From NCBI GenBank assembly GCA_001464315.1, contig LNFK01000039.1:1-64000 (forward strand): a stretch of DNA of 64,000 nucleotides, in the 5' to 3' direction. Origin of the DNA: Sphingomonadales bacterium Ga0077559 (GTDB lineage: Bacteria > Pseudomonadota > Alphaproteobacteria > Sphingomonadales > Sphingomonadaceae). The notes beneath the pieces were generated by a model. The model was not told the origin of the DNA. It ran no database searches and worked only from the letters and a program-made list of their open reading frames with translations. This document shows positions 17,389-25,729 of the stretch, piece by piece (position 1 is the first letter of the stretch; each line of letters begins with the position of its first letter). Both the position numbers and the translations under genes were made by a program.

Positions 17389-18498
17389 CTATGCCGCGTG
17401 AAACCAGCCAACGCCATCGCGGATTTCAATTCTTGCTCGGCCCGCGCGTTCTAGATAGCGCAAATGCGCCATCGCTTCCCCCGTTGCGAGGCCGTAGATA
17501 CCGTCGTCAATCGGTCGCCCAAACAACAGGCCGAACGTATCAACGGCACGCATTTCTTTTGTACGGAGAGCTGCCTCCAGCCGGTCGAGCTGCTCGTGAT
17601 GCCCCGACGCCAGCCTGTCGAGCCGGGCATGCACGCCCTTGAACGGGAAACCATGCGCGGGCAGCACCAGCATGTCGTCAGGCAATGCGGCGCGGAATTT
17701 TGCAATCGACGCTAGCCATTCGGCCAAGGGATCTGCTTCAGGCTCGCTATCCATAATCGAGACGTTTGAGGTAATGCGTGGCAAGATCTGATCGCCAGCT
17801 ATAATCACGCCGTTGTGATGGTCGACCATACAGGCATGTTCGGGCGTATGCCCGCCGCCGGTCATGATGGTCCACTCACGATTGCCAACACGCACAACCG
17901 CTTTGTCGTCGAGCCGGTGATGTCCAGTGGGCAAGCGCGATACCGCGCGGGCGAAATTGCCCCAACCGCCAACACGCATTTTTTCGACACGCTCTTCGTC
18001 ATAACCGTAGAATTTGCGGCGGCGCAGGATTTCCTCAGGAGGGTGATCCCGCACATCGGCGCTCATCAAACGCGCAAGCAGCCATTCGGTGCGGTTCATC
18101 CACACGGACACCTTGAACTTGTTGGCAAGCCACCCGGCGCATCCGACATGATCGGGGTGGAAATGAGTTACAAAAATCCGAGTCAGCTGACGCTCCGACA
18201 ACACGCCTGCAAACATCGATTTCCAATGCTCGACCGTGTCGGGCATGAACAGGCCGGTATCTGCAATGGCATAACCTTCGCCCTCTGCCGCATCGTCGTC
18301 GAGCAACCAAAGATTGATATGGTTGAGGTTCCCCGGCACCGGCATCCGAGTCCAGCCGAGGTCTGGCGCAAGCTTATAGATTTCGCCATAGCCCGGCGCA
18401 TGATCGCCGAGCGGATAGGTCAGGCCTTTCAGCTCTTTGGCTTCAAACCCGTGGTCGACAAGCGACATGTCATATGCAGGAGGAGCTTTTGTGGCCAT
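17389..18498 (-). CDS. MBL-fold metallo-hydrolase
   Basis: A 369-residue metallo-beta-lactamase fold hydrolase. The zinc ligands are THFHPDHVGCAGW (HxHxDH), TGGGHTPEHACMVDHHNG and IAGDQILPRIT, with a later His in LPAHGFPFKGVHARLDRL. The last segment together with LEAALRTKEM resembles the lactonase-like/glyoxalase II branch found with acyl-CoA ligases in sphingomonads, so a thioesterase or lactonase role is possible but not shown. The frame can extend to a TTG at 18504; the ATG at 18498 is preferred. It is the first gene of an operon with the acyl-CoA ligase, 16 bp downstream of the palindrome at 18514-18529. Confidence 0.85.
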   Translation of the reverse strand: MATKAPPAYDMSLVDHGFEAKELKGLTYPLGDHAPGYGEIYKLAPDLGWTRMPVPGNLNHINLWLLDDDAAEGEGYAIADTGLFMPDTVEHWKSMFAGVLSERQLTRIFVTHFHPDHVGCAGWLANKFKVSVWMNRTEWLLARLMSADVRDHPPEEILRRRKFYGYDEERVEKMRVGGWGNFARAVSRLPTGHHRLDDKAVVRVGNREWTIMTGGGHTPEHACMVDHHNGVIIAGDQILPRITSNVSIMDSEPEADPLAEWLASIAKFRAALPDDMLVLPAHGFPFKGVHARLDRLASGHHEQLDRLEAALRTKEMRAVDTFGLLFGRPIDDGIYGLATGEAMAHLRYLERAGRARIEIRDGVGWFHAA

Positions 18499-18513
18499 AC
18501 CCAAACCCGTGCC

Positions 18514-18529
18514 TTAACCGCGCGGTTAA
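18514..18529. promoter_or_regulatory. Palindromic operator TTAACCGCGCGGTTAA (best copy)
   Basis: A perfect 16-bp palindrome, extended by GCC/GGC to a perfect 22 bp at 18511-18532. It lies 16 bp upstream of the MBL hydrolase ATG and just past the end of trcR. Near-identical 16-mers stand before the racemase-thiolase-fadJ operon (57989) and the E1/FabD-like operon (50591). Its symmetry and position suit a TetR-type repressor. Confidence 0.65.
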
Positions 18530-18559
18530 GGCAATGGTGACGTTAGCGAGGGACCGAGC

Positions 18560-19264
18560 TTATTCGCCGCTTTTCTTGAACAAAGTATCCGCGGTCAATT
18601 CAGGCTTCGCGCCTTCTTCTTCCTCTTCGCCGTTAAGCGCAGCTTCCGCCTTACGCGCGGCTTCGGTTCGTTCGGCCCGGAGTTCTTCGATCAGGGCTTC
18701 GCGGTCGGTGCCCAACCGCGCATCGTCAGCGGCGGTGTTGTCGATGCCTGCCTTTTTGGCGATGCGGGTAACAATGGCGTCGAGTTCGCGTTGCGAACAC
18801 AGCCCCAGCGTAACAGGATCCTTCGGCTGAATTTCAGCAATGTTCCAGTGGCTCCGCTCGCGAATCGCGGCAATGGTGTTGCGCGTCGTCCCGATCAACT
18901 TGCAGATCGCGCCGTCGGAAATTTCGGGGTGATTGCGGATGAGCCAGGCAATGCCGTCGGGCTTGTCCTGACGCTTTGACACCGGGGTATACCGCGGGCC
19001 TTTGGTACGGCGGACCTGATCGGGACCGACGCTCATTTTCAGGACATAATCCTCGTCTGCTTGTCCCTTTTCGATTTCTTCCATCGAAAGCTCGCCCGCG
19101 TGAACTGGATCACGACCGGTATATTTCGAACCGGTCATGTCATCGGCCATTGCCTGCACTTCAAGAATGTGAATTCCGCAGAATTCGGCAATCTGCGCAA
19201 AACCGAGCGCGGTATTATCAACCAGCCAAGCGGCGGTTGCGTGCGGCATCAATGGGGTAGCCAT
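18560..19264 (-). CDS. trcR: Cell cycle transcriptional regulator TrcR (DUF1013)
   Basis: A 234-residue protein of the alphaproteobacterial DUF1013/TrcR family. It opens MATPLMPHATAAWLVDNTALGF, contains IAEFCGIHILEVQAMADD, DPVHAGELSMEEIEKGQADE, and a helix-turn-helix-like ISDGAICKLIGTTRNTIAAIRERSHWN. In the family a conserved core ends at the CSQRELDAIV region; here a charged tail of about 55 residues rich in Glu, Ala and Arg follows. The family protein is reported as a cell-cycle regulator associated with RNA polymerase in alphaproteobacteria. It stands alone; its leader holds a GC-rich hairpin at 19286-19307. Confidence 0.85.
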   Translation of the reverse strand: MATPLMPHATAAWLVDNTALGFAQIAEFCGIHILEVQAMADDMTGSKYTGRDPVHAGELSMEEIEKGQADEDYVLKMSVGPDQVRRTKGPRYTPVSKRQDKPDGIAWLIRNHPEISDGAICKLIGTTRNTIAAIRERSHWNIAEIQPKDPVTLGLCSQRELDAIVTRIAKKAGIDNTAADDARLGTDREALIEELRAERTEAARKAEAALNGEEEEEGAKPELTADTLFKKSGE

Positions 19265-19285
19265 GTTCGAAACTCCAATAATAAG

Positions 19286-19307
19286 GGCCGCCCCTTTCGG
19301 AGCGGCC
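19286..19307 (-). other. GC-rich hairpin in the trcR leader
   Basis: GGCCGC (19286-19291) and GCGGCC (19302-19307) form a perfect 6-bp stem around a 10-base loop that can itself pair partly (CC with GG). It ends 22 bases before the trcR start codon, so if transcribed it would sit close to the ribosome site. No T-run follows on either strand at the distance of a terminator, so a leader structure or transcriptional pause is more likely. Confidence 0.35.
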
Positions 19308-19419
19308 TGAAACTGTTGAGTGCGGTATTAGGCCAAGTTTGGCGCGGCGGCAAGTCGCAAAGATGCTTGCGCAGGCGCGGGCTTCGGTGCAACCGTCGCG
19401 CAGCAAATGGGAGGCGTGA

Positions 19420-20385
19420 ATGAAGCGGTTTTTGAAGTGGCTGATGGCTATTGTCGTGGTGCTTGTCGCGGCGATATTCATCTGGGGCTACGCGCCCGAC
19501 ACCGATGCCACAGCGATGAAAGCCAAATATGGCGGCGGAGCCTCGCAATTTGCCGAGTTGCGGCCCGGCCTGAATGTCCATTACCGCGACGAGGGCAAAC
19601 GCGACGGCCGGGTGCTAGTGCTTATTCACGGTTCAAATGCATCACTTCATACGTGGGAGCCTTGGGCTAAACGCCTTAGGGCTGACTATCGCATCATCAG
19701 CATGGATTTGCCCGGTCACGGGCTGACGGGCGTCAATCCGGCTGGGGTTTATGACAATGCATCTTATGTAGGCGTGGTTGATGCGTTGCTGTCCAAGCTG
19801 GGTGTCACGAAAGCCGTAATTGGCGGCAACTCAATGGGTGGCGCCGTATCGTGGATGTACGCGCTGGCGCATCCCGAAAAGACCGAAGCGCTGTTGCTCG
19901 TTGATGCAGGCGGGCAACCGCAGGCCAAGCCTGACGAACTACCCATCGGCTTTCGGCTGATGCGGATGCCTGTCATCAAGGAAGCGGCCCGCCTGATCGC
20001 GCCCCGCAGTATATTTGAATCAAGCATCAAGAATACAATGAGCGTCCAGTCGAAAATCGATGACGCGCTGATCGATCGTTACTGGGAACTCAACCGATAC
20101 CCCGGCAACCGGGAGGCAACGATGAAGCGTTTCAGCGATCCGAGAGGCATGGGTTCTGGATCGAAGGATAAGTTGGCGACGATCAAGGTGCCAGTGATAA
20201 TCATGTGGGGCGAAGAGGATAAACTCATCCCGGTAAGTTCGGCCCGCTGGTTTGCAGAGGCCGTTCCTGGTTCGAAGCTGATCATCTATCCCAAAGTCGG
20301 GCATATCCCGATGGAGGAAATTCCGGAGCGAAGCGCGTCGGATGTGAAGGCGTGGCTCGACGCTTTACCGGCGATTAGCAGCTAA
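19420..20385 (+). CDS. Membrane-anchored alpha/beta hydrolase
   Basis: A 321-residue alpha/beta hydrolase with one N-terminal membrane helix (residues about 4-24, FLKWLMAIVVVLVAAIFIWG), so the catalytic domain probably faces the periplasm. Motifs: oxyanion loop VLIHGSNASLHTW, nucleophile elbow IGGNSMGGAVSW (Ser), the acid region VIIMWGEEDKLIPVSS and catalytic His in KVGHIPMEE. The family includes esterases, lipases and haloperoxidase-like hydrolases; the substrate is not evident. It is divergent from trcR and its last four bases overlap the convergent quinone oxidoreductase gene. Confidence 0.88.
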   Translation: MKRFLKWLMAIVVVLVAAIFIWGYAPDTDATAMKAKYGGGASQFAELRPGLNVHYRDEGKRDGRVLVLIHGSNASLHTWEPWAKRLRADYRIISMDLPGHGLTGVNPAGVYDNASYVGVVDALLSKLGVTKAVIGGNSMGGAVSWMYALAHPEKTEALLLVDAGGQPQAKPDELPIGFRLMRMPVIKEAARLIAPRSIFESSIKNTMSVQSKIDDALIDRYWELNRYPGNREATMKRFSDPRGMGSGSKDKLATIKVPVIIMWGEEDKLIPVSSARWFAEAVPGSKLIIYPKVGHIPMEEIPERSASDVKAWLDALPAISS

Positions 20386-21380
20386 ACTTGTAGCACAATC
20401 TTCCCGACATGCGCGCCCGACTCCATATGAGCGTGCGCTGCGGCAGCATCGGTCAGCGCGAAGCTTTTGTCCATTTCGGGGCGAAGTCCGCCATCGGAAA
20501 CGATTGGCCAAACGGTGTTGTAAATTTCCTGCGCCAGCAGCGCTTTGAACTCGGCGGAACGCGGGCGCAGCGTAGATCCGGTGAGTGTTAACCGGCGGCT
20601 CATGACATAGGCCATGTTGATTTCGGCGACCATTCCTCCTTGCACCGCAATGGTGACGTGGCGACCATCTTCGCGTAAGCATTGTAGATTGCGTGCGACG
20701 TAGCTGCCCGCGACCATATCGAGCACGATATGGACGCCTGCGCCGCCAGTAATTTTTTTAACTTCCTCAACAAAGTCGGTAGATGCATAATTAATCGCGT
20801 GGTCCGCGCCCAAGGCCATCGCCGCCGCGCATTTTTCGTCCGATCCGCAGGTTACAATGACGATCAACCCGAACAGTTTGCCAAGCTTAATCGCCATGCT
20901 GCCAATACCGCTGGTGCCGCCGTGGATCAGAATGGTCTCGCCATCGCTAGCATAGGCGCGCTCAAAGACATTGTGCCAAACGGTAAACAATGTCTCAGGA
21001 AGCGCAGCCGCTTCGGCCATCGTCAGCGCGGCAGGAACAGGCAAGCAATGCTCGAACCGTGCCAGCGCATATTCGGCATAGCCACCGCCAGAAACCAAGG
21101 CGCACAAACGATTGCCCATTTCGTGCGCATCGACCCCCTCCCCCATCGCGACCACAGTACCTGACACTTCAAGACCTGGAATATCGCTCGCGCCAGGAGG
21201 TGGCGGATATAGACCTTTGCGTTGGATCACATCAGGCCGATTGACACCTGCAAATGCGACTTTCAGCAGCACTTCGCCGGGTCCAGGAGCCGGAATAGGA
21301 CGCTGACAAGACCGTAGCACTTCGGGCCCGCCCGGCGCCGAAATCTCGATCGCAGTCATAGTTTGCGGCAATTCAGCCAT
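20382..21380 (-). CDS. NAD(P)H quinone oxidoreductase, PIG3-like MDR family
   Basis: A 332-residue zinc-free medium-chain dehydrogenase/reductase. It reads MTAIEISAPGGPEVL, PGPGEVLLKVAFAGVNRPDVIQRKG (split over the GroES-like domain), PGLEVSGTVVAMGEGVD, ETLFTVWHNVFERA and the NADPH-binding ILIHGGTSGIGSMAIKLGK. The PAAALPE-type and PIG3 features (RKGLYPPPPGASDIPG) point to quinone oxidoreductase rather than alcohol dehydrogenase; zinc ligands are absent. It should use NADPH to reduce quinones or enones in the cytosol. It is convergent with the hydrolase (4-base overlap) and divergent from the DUF1192 gene. Confidence 0.88.
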   Translation of the reverse strand: MAELPQTMTAIEISAPGGPEVLRSCQRPIPAPGPGEVLLKVAFAGVNRPDVIQRKGLYPPPPGASDIPGLEVSGTVVAMGEGVDAHEMGNRLCALVSGGGYAEYALARFEHCLPVPAALTMAEAAALPETLFTVWHNVFERAYASDGETILIHGGTSGIGSMAIKLGKLFGLIVIVTCGSDEKCAAAMALGADHAINYASTDFVEEVKKITGGAGVHIVLDMVAGSYVARNLQCLREDGRHVTIAVQGGMVAEINMAYVMSRRLTLTGSTLRPRSAEFKALLAQEIYNTVWPIVSDGGLRPEMDKSFALTDAAAAHAHMESGAHVGKIVLQV

Positions 21381-21465
21381 CTGGCCCTGATCCCCCTTGT
21401 TGGATGCCGCGCCTTTTAGGCAAGCTTCGTATTGACAGCAAGCGTAGTGGTGTCAAAATATGTAC

Positions 21466-21663
21466 ATGGATAGCGACGAAAATCTGCCGCTGCACAGGAA
21501 CGATCCGCTGGCCAACCTGGTCAAGCAGGACCTTGATCCCTTGTCTGTCGCCGAACTTGAAGAACGCATAACCGCGTTGAAAGCGGAAATTGTGCGTTGC
21601 GAAGGCAAAATCGCTTTTGCCGATCGCCACCGCAGCGTCGCAGATGCACTGTTTAAGACGTGA
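21466..21663 (+). CDS. DUF1192 family small protein
   Basis: A 65-residue soluble protein of the alphaproteobacterial DUF1192 type. The core DPLANLVKQDLDPLSVAELEERI, read as two parts, and the coiled segment ALKAEIVRCEGKIAFADRHRSVADALF are characteristic: an amphipathic helix hairpin with a conserved Cys and a terminal ADALF. I know of no function. The start may be at 21460 (adding Met-Tyr); MDSDEN from 21466 fits relatives better, and no clear ribosome site distinguishes them. It precedes clpA by 130 bases on the same strand but clpA appears to have its own promoter. Confidence 0.75.
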   Translation: MDSDENLPLHRNDPLANLVKQDLDPLSVAELEERITALKAEIVRCEGKIAFADRHRSVADALFKT

Positions 21664-21722
21664 GGTCTGGCCACCCGCTTCTAATGAATCGTGCGTTTCG
21701 TCCGTTATCTACAGGTGCACCG

Positions 21723-21751
21723 CTTGAAAGCGTAAAAGCCAACGCCGATAT
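21723..21751 (+). promoter_or_regulatory. Candidate heat-shock (RpoH) promoter of clpA
   Basis: CTTGAAA (21723-21729), a 15-base spacer, then CCGATAT (21745-21751). This matches a sigma32-type promoter (CTTGAAA ... CCCCAT-like) and would start transcription near 21758, 36 bases upstream of clpA. Clp ATPase genes are commonly in the RpoH regulon. Eye-matched only. Confidence 0.4.
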
Positions 21752-21793
21752 AGTTTTTAGAAGATCCAGCGACCCAGTTTAAGGAATTGAGCC

Positions 21794-24136
21794 ATGCCAT
21801 CATTTGCAGAATCGTTGGAAGCCACGCTCCACAACGCGCTCAAGCATGCAGGCGACCGGGCGCATGAATATGCAACGCTTGAGCATCTTTTGCTCGCGTT
21901 GATCGACGACGCGGACGCAGCGAAGGTCATGCAGGCCTGCGGCGTCGATTTGGGCGAATTGTCCGACATAGTCATAACCTATCTCGACAGCGAGCTTGAG
22001 AGTTTGCGCGTCGAAGGCAAGGTTGATCCGTCGCCGACCAGCGGCTTCCAGCGTGTCGTGCAACGCGCGATCTTGCATGTGCAAAGTTCCGGCAAAGATG
22101 TCGTGACCGGAGCCAACGTCTTGGTCGCCTTGTTCTCCGAGCGTGAAAGCTATGCCGTCTATTTCCTCCAGCAGCAGGATATGAGCCGCTTGGACGCCGT
22201 GTCTTATATCAGCCACGGTATTGGCAAGGATGGAAAGCTGGCTGAGCCGCGGCAAGTTACAGGAAGCGAGCAAAAGGGTGAAGAGCCTGAAGACGCTAAG
22301 TCCAAAAAGGACAAGAAAGAAGGCGCGCTCGACCAGTTCACCGTCAATTTGAACGAAAAGGCTAAGCAGGGCCGTATTGATCCTCTTATTGGGCGGGCTG
22401 CGGAGGTTGACCGGACCGTCCAAATCCTGTGCCGCCGTTCCAAAAATAATCCTCTTTATGTCGGTGAGCCTGGCGTTGGTAAGACCGCGATTGCCGAAGG
22501 CCTGGCGCGCCGAATCGTCGAGAAGCAAGTTCCCGAAGTGTTGCTGCCAGCGGTCATCTACTCGCTCGACATGGGCGCGTTGCTGGCTGGAACGCGGTAT
22601 CGCGGCGATTTCGAGGAGCGGTTGAAGGCAGTCGTTTCGGAGCTGGAAAAGCTTCCCGATGCAATCCTATTCATCGACGAGATACATACAGTGATTGGCG
22701 CAGGCGCAACCAGCGGCGGGGCAATGGATGCCTCGAACTTGTTGAAGCCCGCGTTGTCGGGCGGCACAATCCGGTGCATTGGTTCGACCACGTACAAGGA
22801 ATTCCGCAACCATTTCGAAAAGGACCGTGCACTGCTCCGCCGGTTCCAGAAAATTGACGTCAACGAACCAAGCATCGAAGATACGATCAAGATTTTGGCT
22901 GGATTGCGGACTGCATTCGAAGAGCATCACAAGGTAAAATACACGCCCGATGCGCTGAAAGCTGCGGTCGAGCTGTCCTCACGCTACATCAACGACCGTA
23001 AACAACCTGACAAGGCGATCGACGTGATCGACGAAGTTGGAGCGATGCAGATGTTGGTTGCGCCATCGAAGCGCCGCAAGCTCATTACCGCACGCGAGAT
23101 TGAGGCGGTAATCGCGACCATCGCACGCATCCCGCCGAAACAGGTCTCGACCGACGACAAGACTGCGCTCGGAACGCTTGAGGCCGATCTGAAACGGGTC
23201 GTGTTTGGCCAAGACAAGGCAATTGAGGTTTTGGCAAGCGCGATCAAGCTTAGCCGTGCCGGCCTCCGCGATACTGAAAAGCCGATTGGCAGCTATTTGT
23301 TCAGCGGTCCTACCGGCGTCGGTAAAACCGAAGTCGCACGTCAGTTGGCATCAATCCTCGGCATCCCGCTCAAGCGCTTCGATATGTCGGAATATATGGA
23401 GCGTCACAGCGTTAGCCGCTTGATCGGCGCGCCTCCAGGCTATGTCGGATTTGACCAAGGTGGGTTGTTGACCGATGCGGTCGACCAGAGTCCGCATAGC
23501 GTGTTGCTGCTCGACGAAATCGAAAAAGCGCATCCTGACTTGTTCAATATCTTACTGCAGGTGATGGATAATGGCCGCCTGACCGACCATCACGGCAAAA
23601 CCGTCGATTTCCGCAATGTGATCCTGATCATGACGACCAATGCAGGCGCCAGTGATATGGCCAAGGAAGGTATCGGGTTCGGTAATAACATCAGCAAGGA
23701 AGATGCTGGCGATGAAGCCGTTAAGAAGATGTTCGCGCCTGAATTCCGCAATCGCCTCGATGCGACAGTGCCGTTCGGCTATCTGCCGACCGAAGTGGTG
23801 GCGCGTGTGGTCGACAAATTCATCCTGCAACTCGAATTGCAATTGGCCGACCAGAATGTGCATATCAAACTCGACGACGAGGCGCGCGCATGGCTTACCG
23901 AGCGCGGCTATGACAAGCTATATGGTGCACGTCCAATGGGCCGCCTGATCCAGGAGAAGATCAAGCAGCCGCTCGCCGAGGAATTGCTATTTGGCAAGCT
24001 TGTCCACGGCGGCGAGGTCGCCGTGCATATCAAGGACAGCGAACCTGTATTTGAGGTCAGCCCCGCTCCGCCTAAGGCCAGCAAGCCAAAGGCACCGAAG
24101 AAAAAGCCCTCCAAAAACGCCAGTAAGGCGGATTAG
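21794..24136 (+). CDS. clpA: ATP-dependent Clp protease ATP-binding subunit ClpA
   Basis: A 780-residue double-AAA+ unfoldase that feeds substrates to ClpP. The N-domain (residues about 1-145) has SFAESLEATLHNALKHAGDR. D1 carries Walker A GEPGVGKTA and Walker B ILFIDEIHT; D2 carries GPTGVGKTE and LLLDEIEKAHPD. EGIGFGNNISKED is the ClpP-docking loop (IGF variant of IGL). A Lys/Pro/Ala-rich tail of about 25 residues follows the last conserved helix. There is no coiled-coil M-domain, which separates it from ClpB. Unlike the common clpS-clpA order, no clpS lies just upstream; a DUF1192 gene does. Ribosome site AAGGAA precedes the start. Confidence 0.97.
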   Translation: MPSFAESLEATLHNALKHAGDRAHEYATLEHLLLALIDDADAAKVMQACGVDLGELSDIVITYLDSELESLRVEGKVDPSPTSGFQRVVQRAILHVQSSGKDVVTGANVLVALFSERESYAVYFLQQQDMSRLDAVSYISHGIGKDGKLAEPRQVTGSEQKGEEPEDAKSKKDKKEGALDQFTVNLNEKAKQGRIDPLIGRAAEVDRTVQILCRRSKNNPLYVGEPGVGKTAIAEGLARRIVEKQVPEVLLPAVIYSLDMGALLAGTRYRGDFEERLKAVVSELEKLPDAILFIDEIHTVIGAGATSGGAMDASNLLKPALSGGTIRCIGSTTYKEFRNHFEKDRALLRRFQKIDVNEPSIEDTIKILAGLRTAFEEHHKVKYTPDALKAAVELSSRYINDRKQPDKAIDVIDEVGAMQMLVAPSKRRKLITAREIEAVIATIARIPPKQVSTDDKTALGTLEADLKRVVFGQDKAIEVLASAIKLSRAGLRDTEKPIGSYLFSGPTGVGKTEVARQLASILGIPLKRFDMSEYMERHSVSRLIGAPPGYVGFDQGGLLTDAVDQSPHSVLLLDEIEKAHPDLFNILLQVMDNGRLTDHHGKTVDFRNVILIMTTNAGASDMAKEGIGFGNNISKEDAGDEAVKKMFAPEFRNRLDATVPFGYLPTEVVARVVDKFILQLELQLADQNVHIKLDDEARAWLTERGYDKLYGARPMGRLIQEKIKQPLAEELLFGKLVHGGEVAVHIKDSEPVFEVSPAPPKASKPKAPKKKPSKNASKAD

Positions 24137-25191
24137 TCCGAACCGACGGCGATTAGCTGCGCCGTCGGTCCGATGCCGTTAAAGAGTTCGGGTTCGGTTC
24201 CCGTCATCCAAACTTGTGCGCCAGTTTGGACAAGGCGTTCGAACAAGGCCCCTCGCCGTGTTGGGTCCAGATGTGCCGCTACTTCGTCGAGTAGCAGGAT
24301 CGGTGGCGCTTGCCTTTGAGCAGTAACCAGGGCAGCGTGGGCAAGAATAAGCGACAGCAGCAATGCTTTCTGTTCACCAGTCGAGCATCGTTCTGCAGGC
24401 TGACCGGACGCCATATGAGTAACAATCAGATCCGCCCGGTGCGGTCCGATAAGCGTCCGGCCCGCAGCTGCGTCGCGTATTCGTCCTCGTCGCCACGCGT
24501 GGGCTAAGGCTTCAACGGCTACACCCTCTTTTTCTGTCAGCTGGACCGCCGGAATTGCAAACGGTCCCGCCGGGGCCAATTCTAAACCGGCAGTGAGTTC
24601 ATGAACCATCCGGTTTCGGGCTTCAGTTATGGCTGAACCCGACTCCGCCATTTGCGCTTCCAGTGCGTCGAGCCACAGCGCGTCCGGCGCGACATTGCCG
24701 GTGAGCAATTTATTACGCTGCTGGACCGCCTTCTCATAACGACTGCTATGCCGCGCATGGCTCGGTTCCAATGCGAGCACGAGCCGGTCCAAGAAGCGGC
24801 GGCGCGCGGCAGCTCCGTCAATAAACAAGCGATCCATCGAGGGCGTGAGCCAAATCACCGCCAGCCATTCAGCAAGATGGTTGATCGCGGCATTGCTGCC
24901 GTTAATCCGGACCTTGCGGCGTTCTGGATGCTCTGCCTCGATACCGGTGCCAATCGTCGTGCCGTCAAGTTCTGCTGAAATGGAAAAGCCGCCGCCACCT
25001 CCGTTGCGCGCCATATCGGGCAAAGCCGCGCGGCGAAGCCCGCGGCCTGGCACCAGCAGCGATACCGCCTCGAGTATGTTGGTCTTTCCCGCACCATTTG
25101 CACCGTGCAACGCTACGAACTGCGTCTCGGGCTGCAATGTCAGTGCCGCGTGATTGCGGAAATTGGTCAGGGTAAGACGGGAAAGGGCCAT
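24133..25191 (-). CDS. recF: DNA replication and repair protein RecF
   Basis: A 352-residue SMC-like ATPase that loads RecA at gaps. It opens MALSRLTLTNFRNHAALTL; Walker A is LHGANGAGKTNILEAV, the signature region is STGEQKALLLSLILAHA, and Walker B is ILLLDEVAAHLDPTRR. An in-frame ATG lies at 25200, but MALSRLTL from 25191 is the family start. It is convergent with clpA (4-base overlap) and not next to dnaA/dnaN/gyrB as in many bacteria, which is usual for alphaproteobacteria. The upstream 219 bases are AT-rich and carry the pspC-cluster signals on the other strand. Confidence 0.95.
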   Translation of the reverse strand: MALSRLTLTNFRNHAALTLQPETQFVALHGANGAGKTNILEAVSLLVPGRGLRRAALPDMARNGGGGGFSISAELDGTTIGTGIEAEHPERRKVRINGSNAAINHLAEWLAVIWLTPSMDRLFIDGAAARRRFLDRLVLALEPSHARHSSRYEKAVQQRNKLLTGNVAPDALWLDALEAQMAESGSAITEARNRMVHELTAGLELAPAGPFAIPAVQLTEKEGVAVEALAHAWRRGRIRDAAAGRTLIGPHRADLIVTHMASGQPAERCSTGEQKALLLSLILAHAALVTAQRQAPPILLLDEVAAHLDPTRRGALFERLVQTGAQVWMTGTEPELFNGIGPTAQLIAVGSD

Positions 25192-25258
25192 GAACCGCAT
25201 CTGCTATAGCACGATACCCCCGGGTCAACCCGATATCGCGTAAATTACTAACACCAAC

Positions 25259-25279
25259 TATTGGGATAATTTCCCAATA
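25259..25279. promoter_or_regulatory. Palindrome upstream of the peptide/pspC cluster, candidate enhancer
   Basis: TATTGGGA (25259-25266) and TCCCAATA (25272-25279) form a perfect 8-bp inverted repeat around TAATT. A second, weaker repeat CTGAC/GTCAG lies at 25297-25312. Both are roughly 70-120 bases upstream of the presumed start site of the sigma54-like promoter at 25353-25369, the usual distance for sites bound by sigma54 activators such as PspF. The sequence between is very AT-rich. Confidence 0.45.
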
Positions 25280-25352
25280 TATGAAATTTTACGATACTGA
25301 CAAGTTGGTCAGAAATCACTTATACTATTGTTTTTATTATTTTTTATCAAAC

Positions 25353-25369
25353 TGGCATGGCCTGTGCAA
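25353..25369 (+). promoter_or_regulatory. Candidate sigma54 (-24/-12) promoter
   Basis: The 17-mer TGGCATGGCCTGTGCAA has the invariant GG (25354-25355), exactly ten bases, then GC (25366-25367), matching TGGCACG-N4-TTGCA at most positions. Transcription would begin near 25379, leaving a 41-base leader to the first peptide gene. A psp-type gene downstream fits sigma54 control, as for the E. coli psp operon. Confidence 0.5.
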
Positions 25370-25419
25370 ATACTCTGGCATAGCCGGAATGGTCCGGTAA
25401 CTTTGAAAAGGAACGAAAA

Positions 25420-25539
25420 ATGACTCTCTCTTCACGTAACCAGATCGCATCGGTTTTCGCAGCTGTTGTATGCGCTTTCATCACCGTCGGCATGAGCATC
25501 GCCCCTGCTGTAACGCCATTTTCGACTCTGGTCGCTTAA
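25420..25539 (+). CDS. 39-residue membrane peptide, copy 1
   Basis: A short ORF encoding 39 residues, beginning MTLSSRNQIASVFAAVVCAF and ending STLVA. A basic N-terminus (SSRNQ) is followed by one hydrophobic stretch of about 22 residues, so it is probably a single-span membrane peptide or a short exported peptide with AxA near residue 29. AAAAGGAA gives a ribosome site with eight bases before the ATG. It is clearly paralogous to the next ORF: same length, SSRN, SVFAA/SAFAA, CAFIT, G-S-APAV and a terminal LVA. The shared length and conserved differences argue strongly that both are real genes. Function unknown. Confidence 0.75.
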   Translation: MTLSSRNQIASVFAAVVCAFITVGMSIAPAVTPFSTLVA

Positions 25540-25566
25540 GACCAATCCATGACTAAGGACATCAAC

Positions 25567-25686
25567 ATGAACGTCTCTTCACGCAACCACATCATTTCTG
25601 CTTTTGCCGCAATCATCTGTGCATTCATCACGATCGGCATAAGCGTAGCACCCGCAGTTGCTCCCGCCGCAGGCCTTGTCGCTTAA
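25567..25686 (+). CDS. 39-residue membrane peptide, copy 2
   Basis: A second 39-residue ORF beginning MNVSSRNHIISAFAAIICAF and ending AAGLVA, 27 bases after the first. It shares the SSRN start, a central CAFIT motif, S-x-APAV and the LVA end with copy 1, while about 40 percent of residues and many third codon positions differ, so the duplication is old and both copies seem under selection. CTAAGGACATCAAC gives AAGGA eight bases before the ATG; an upstream in-frame ATG at 25549 lacks such a site. It precedes the PspC gene by 43 bases on the same strand. Function unknown; a small partner of PspC is a reasonable guess. Confidence 0.75.
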   Translation: MNVSSRNHIISAFAAIICAFITIGISVAPAVAPAAGLVA

Positions 25687-25729
25687 GGCGGGACAACATC
25701 CACGTTCGAATAACTAGGGAGTAATTTAC

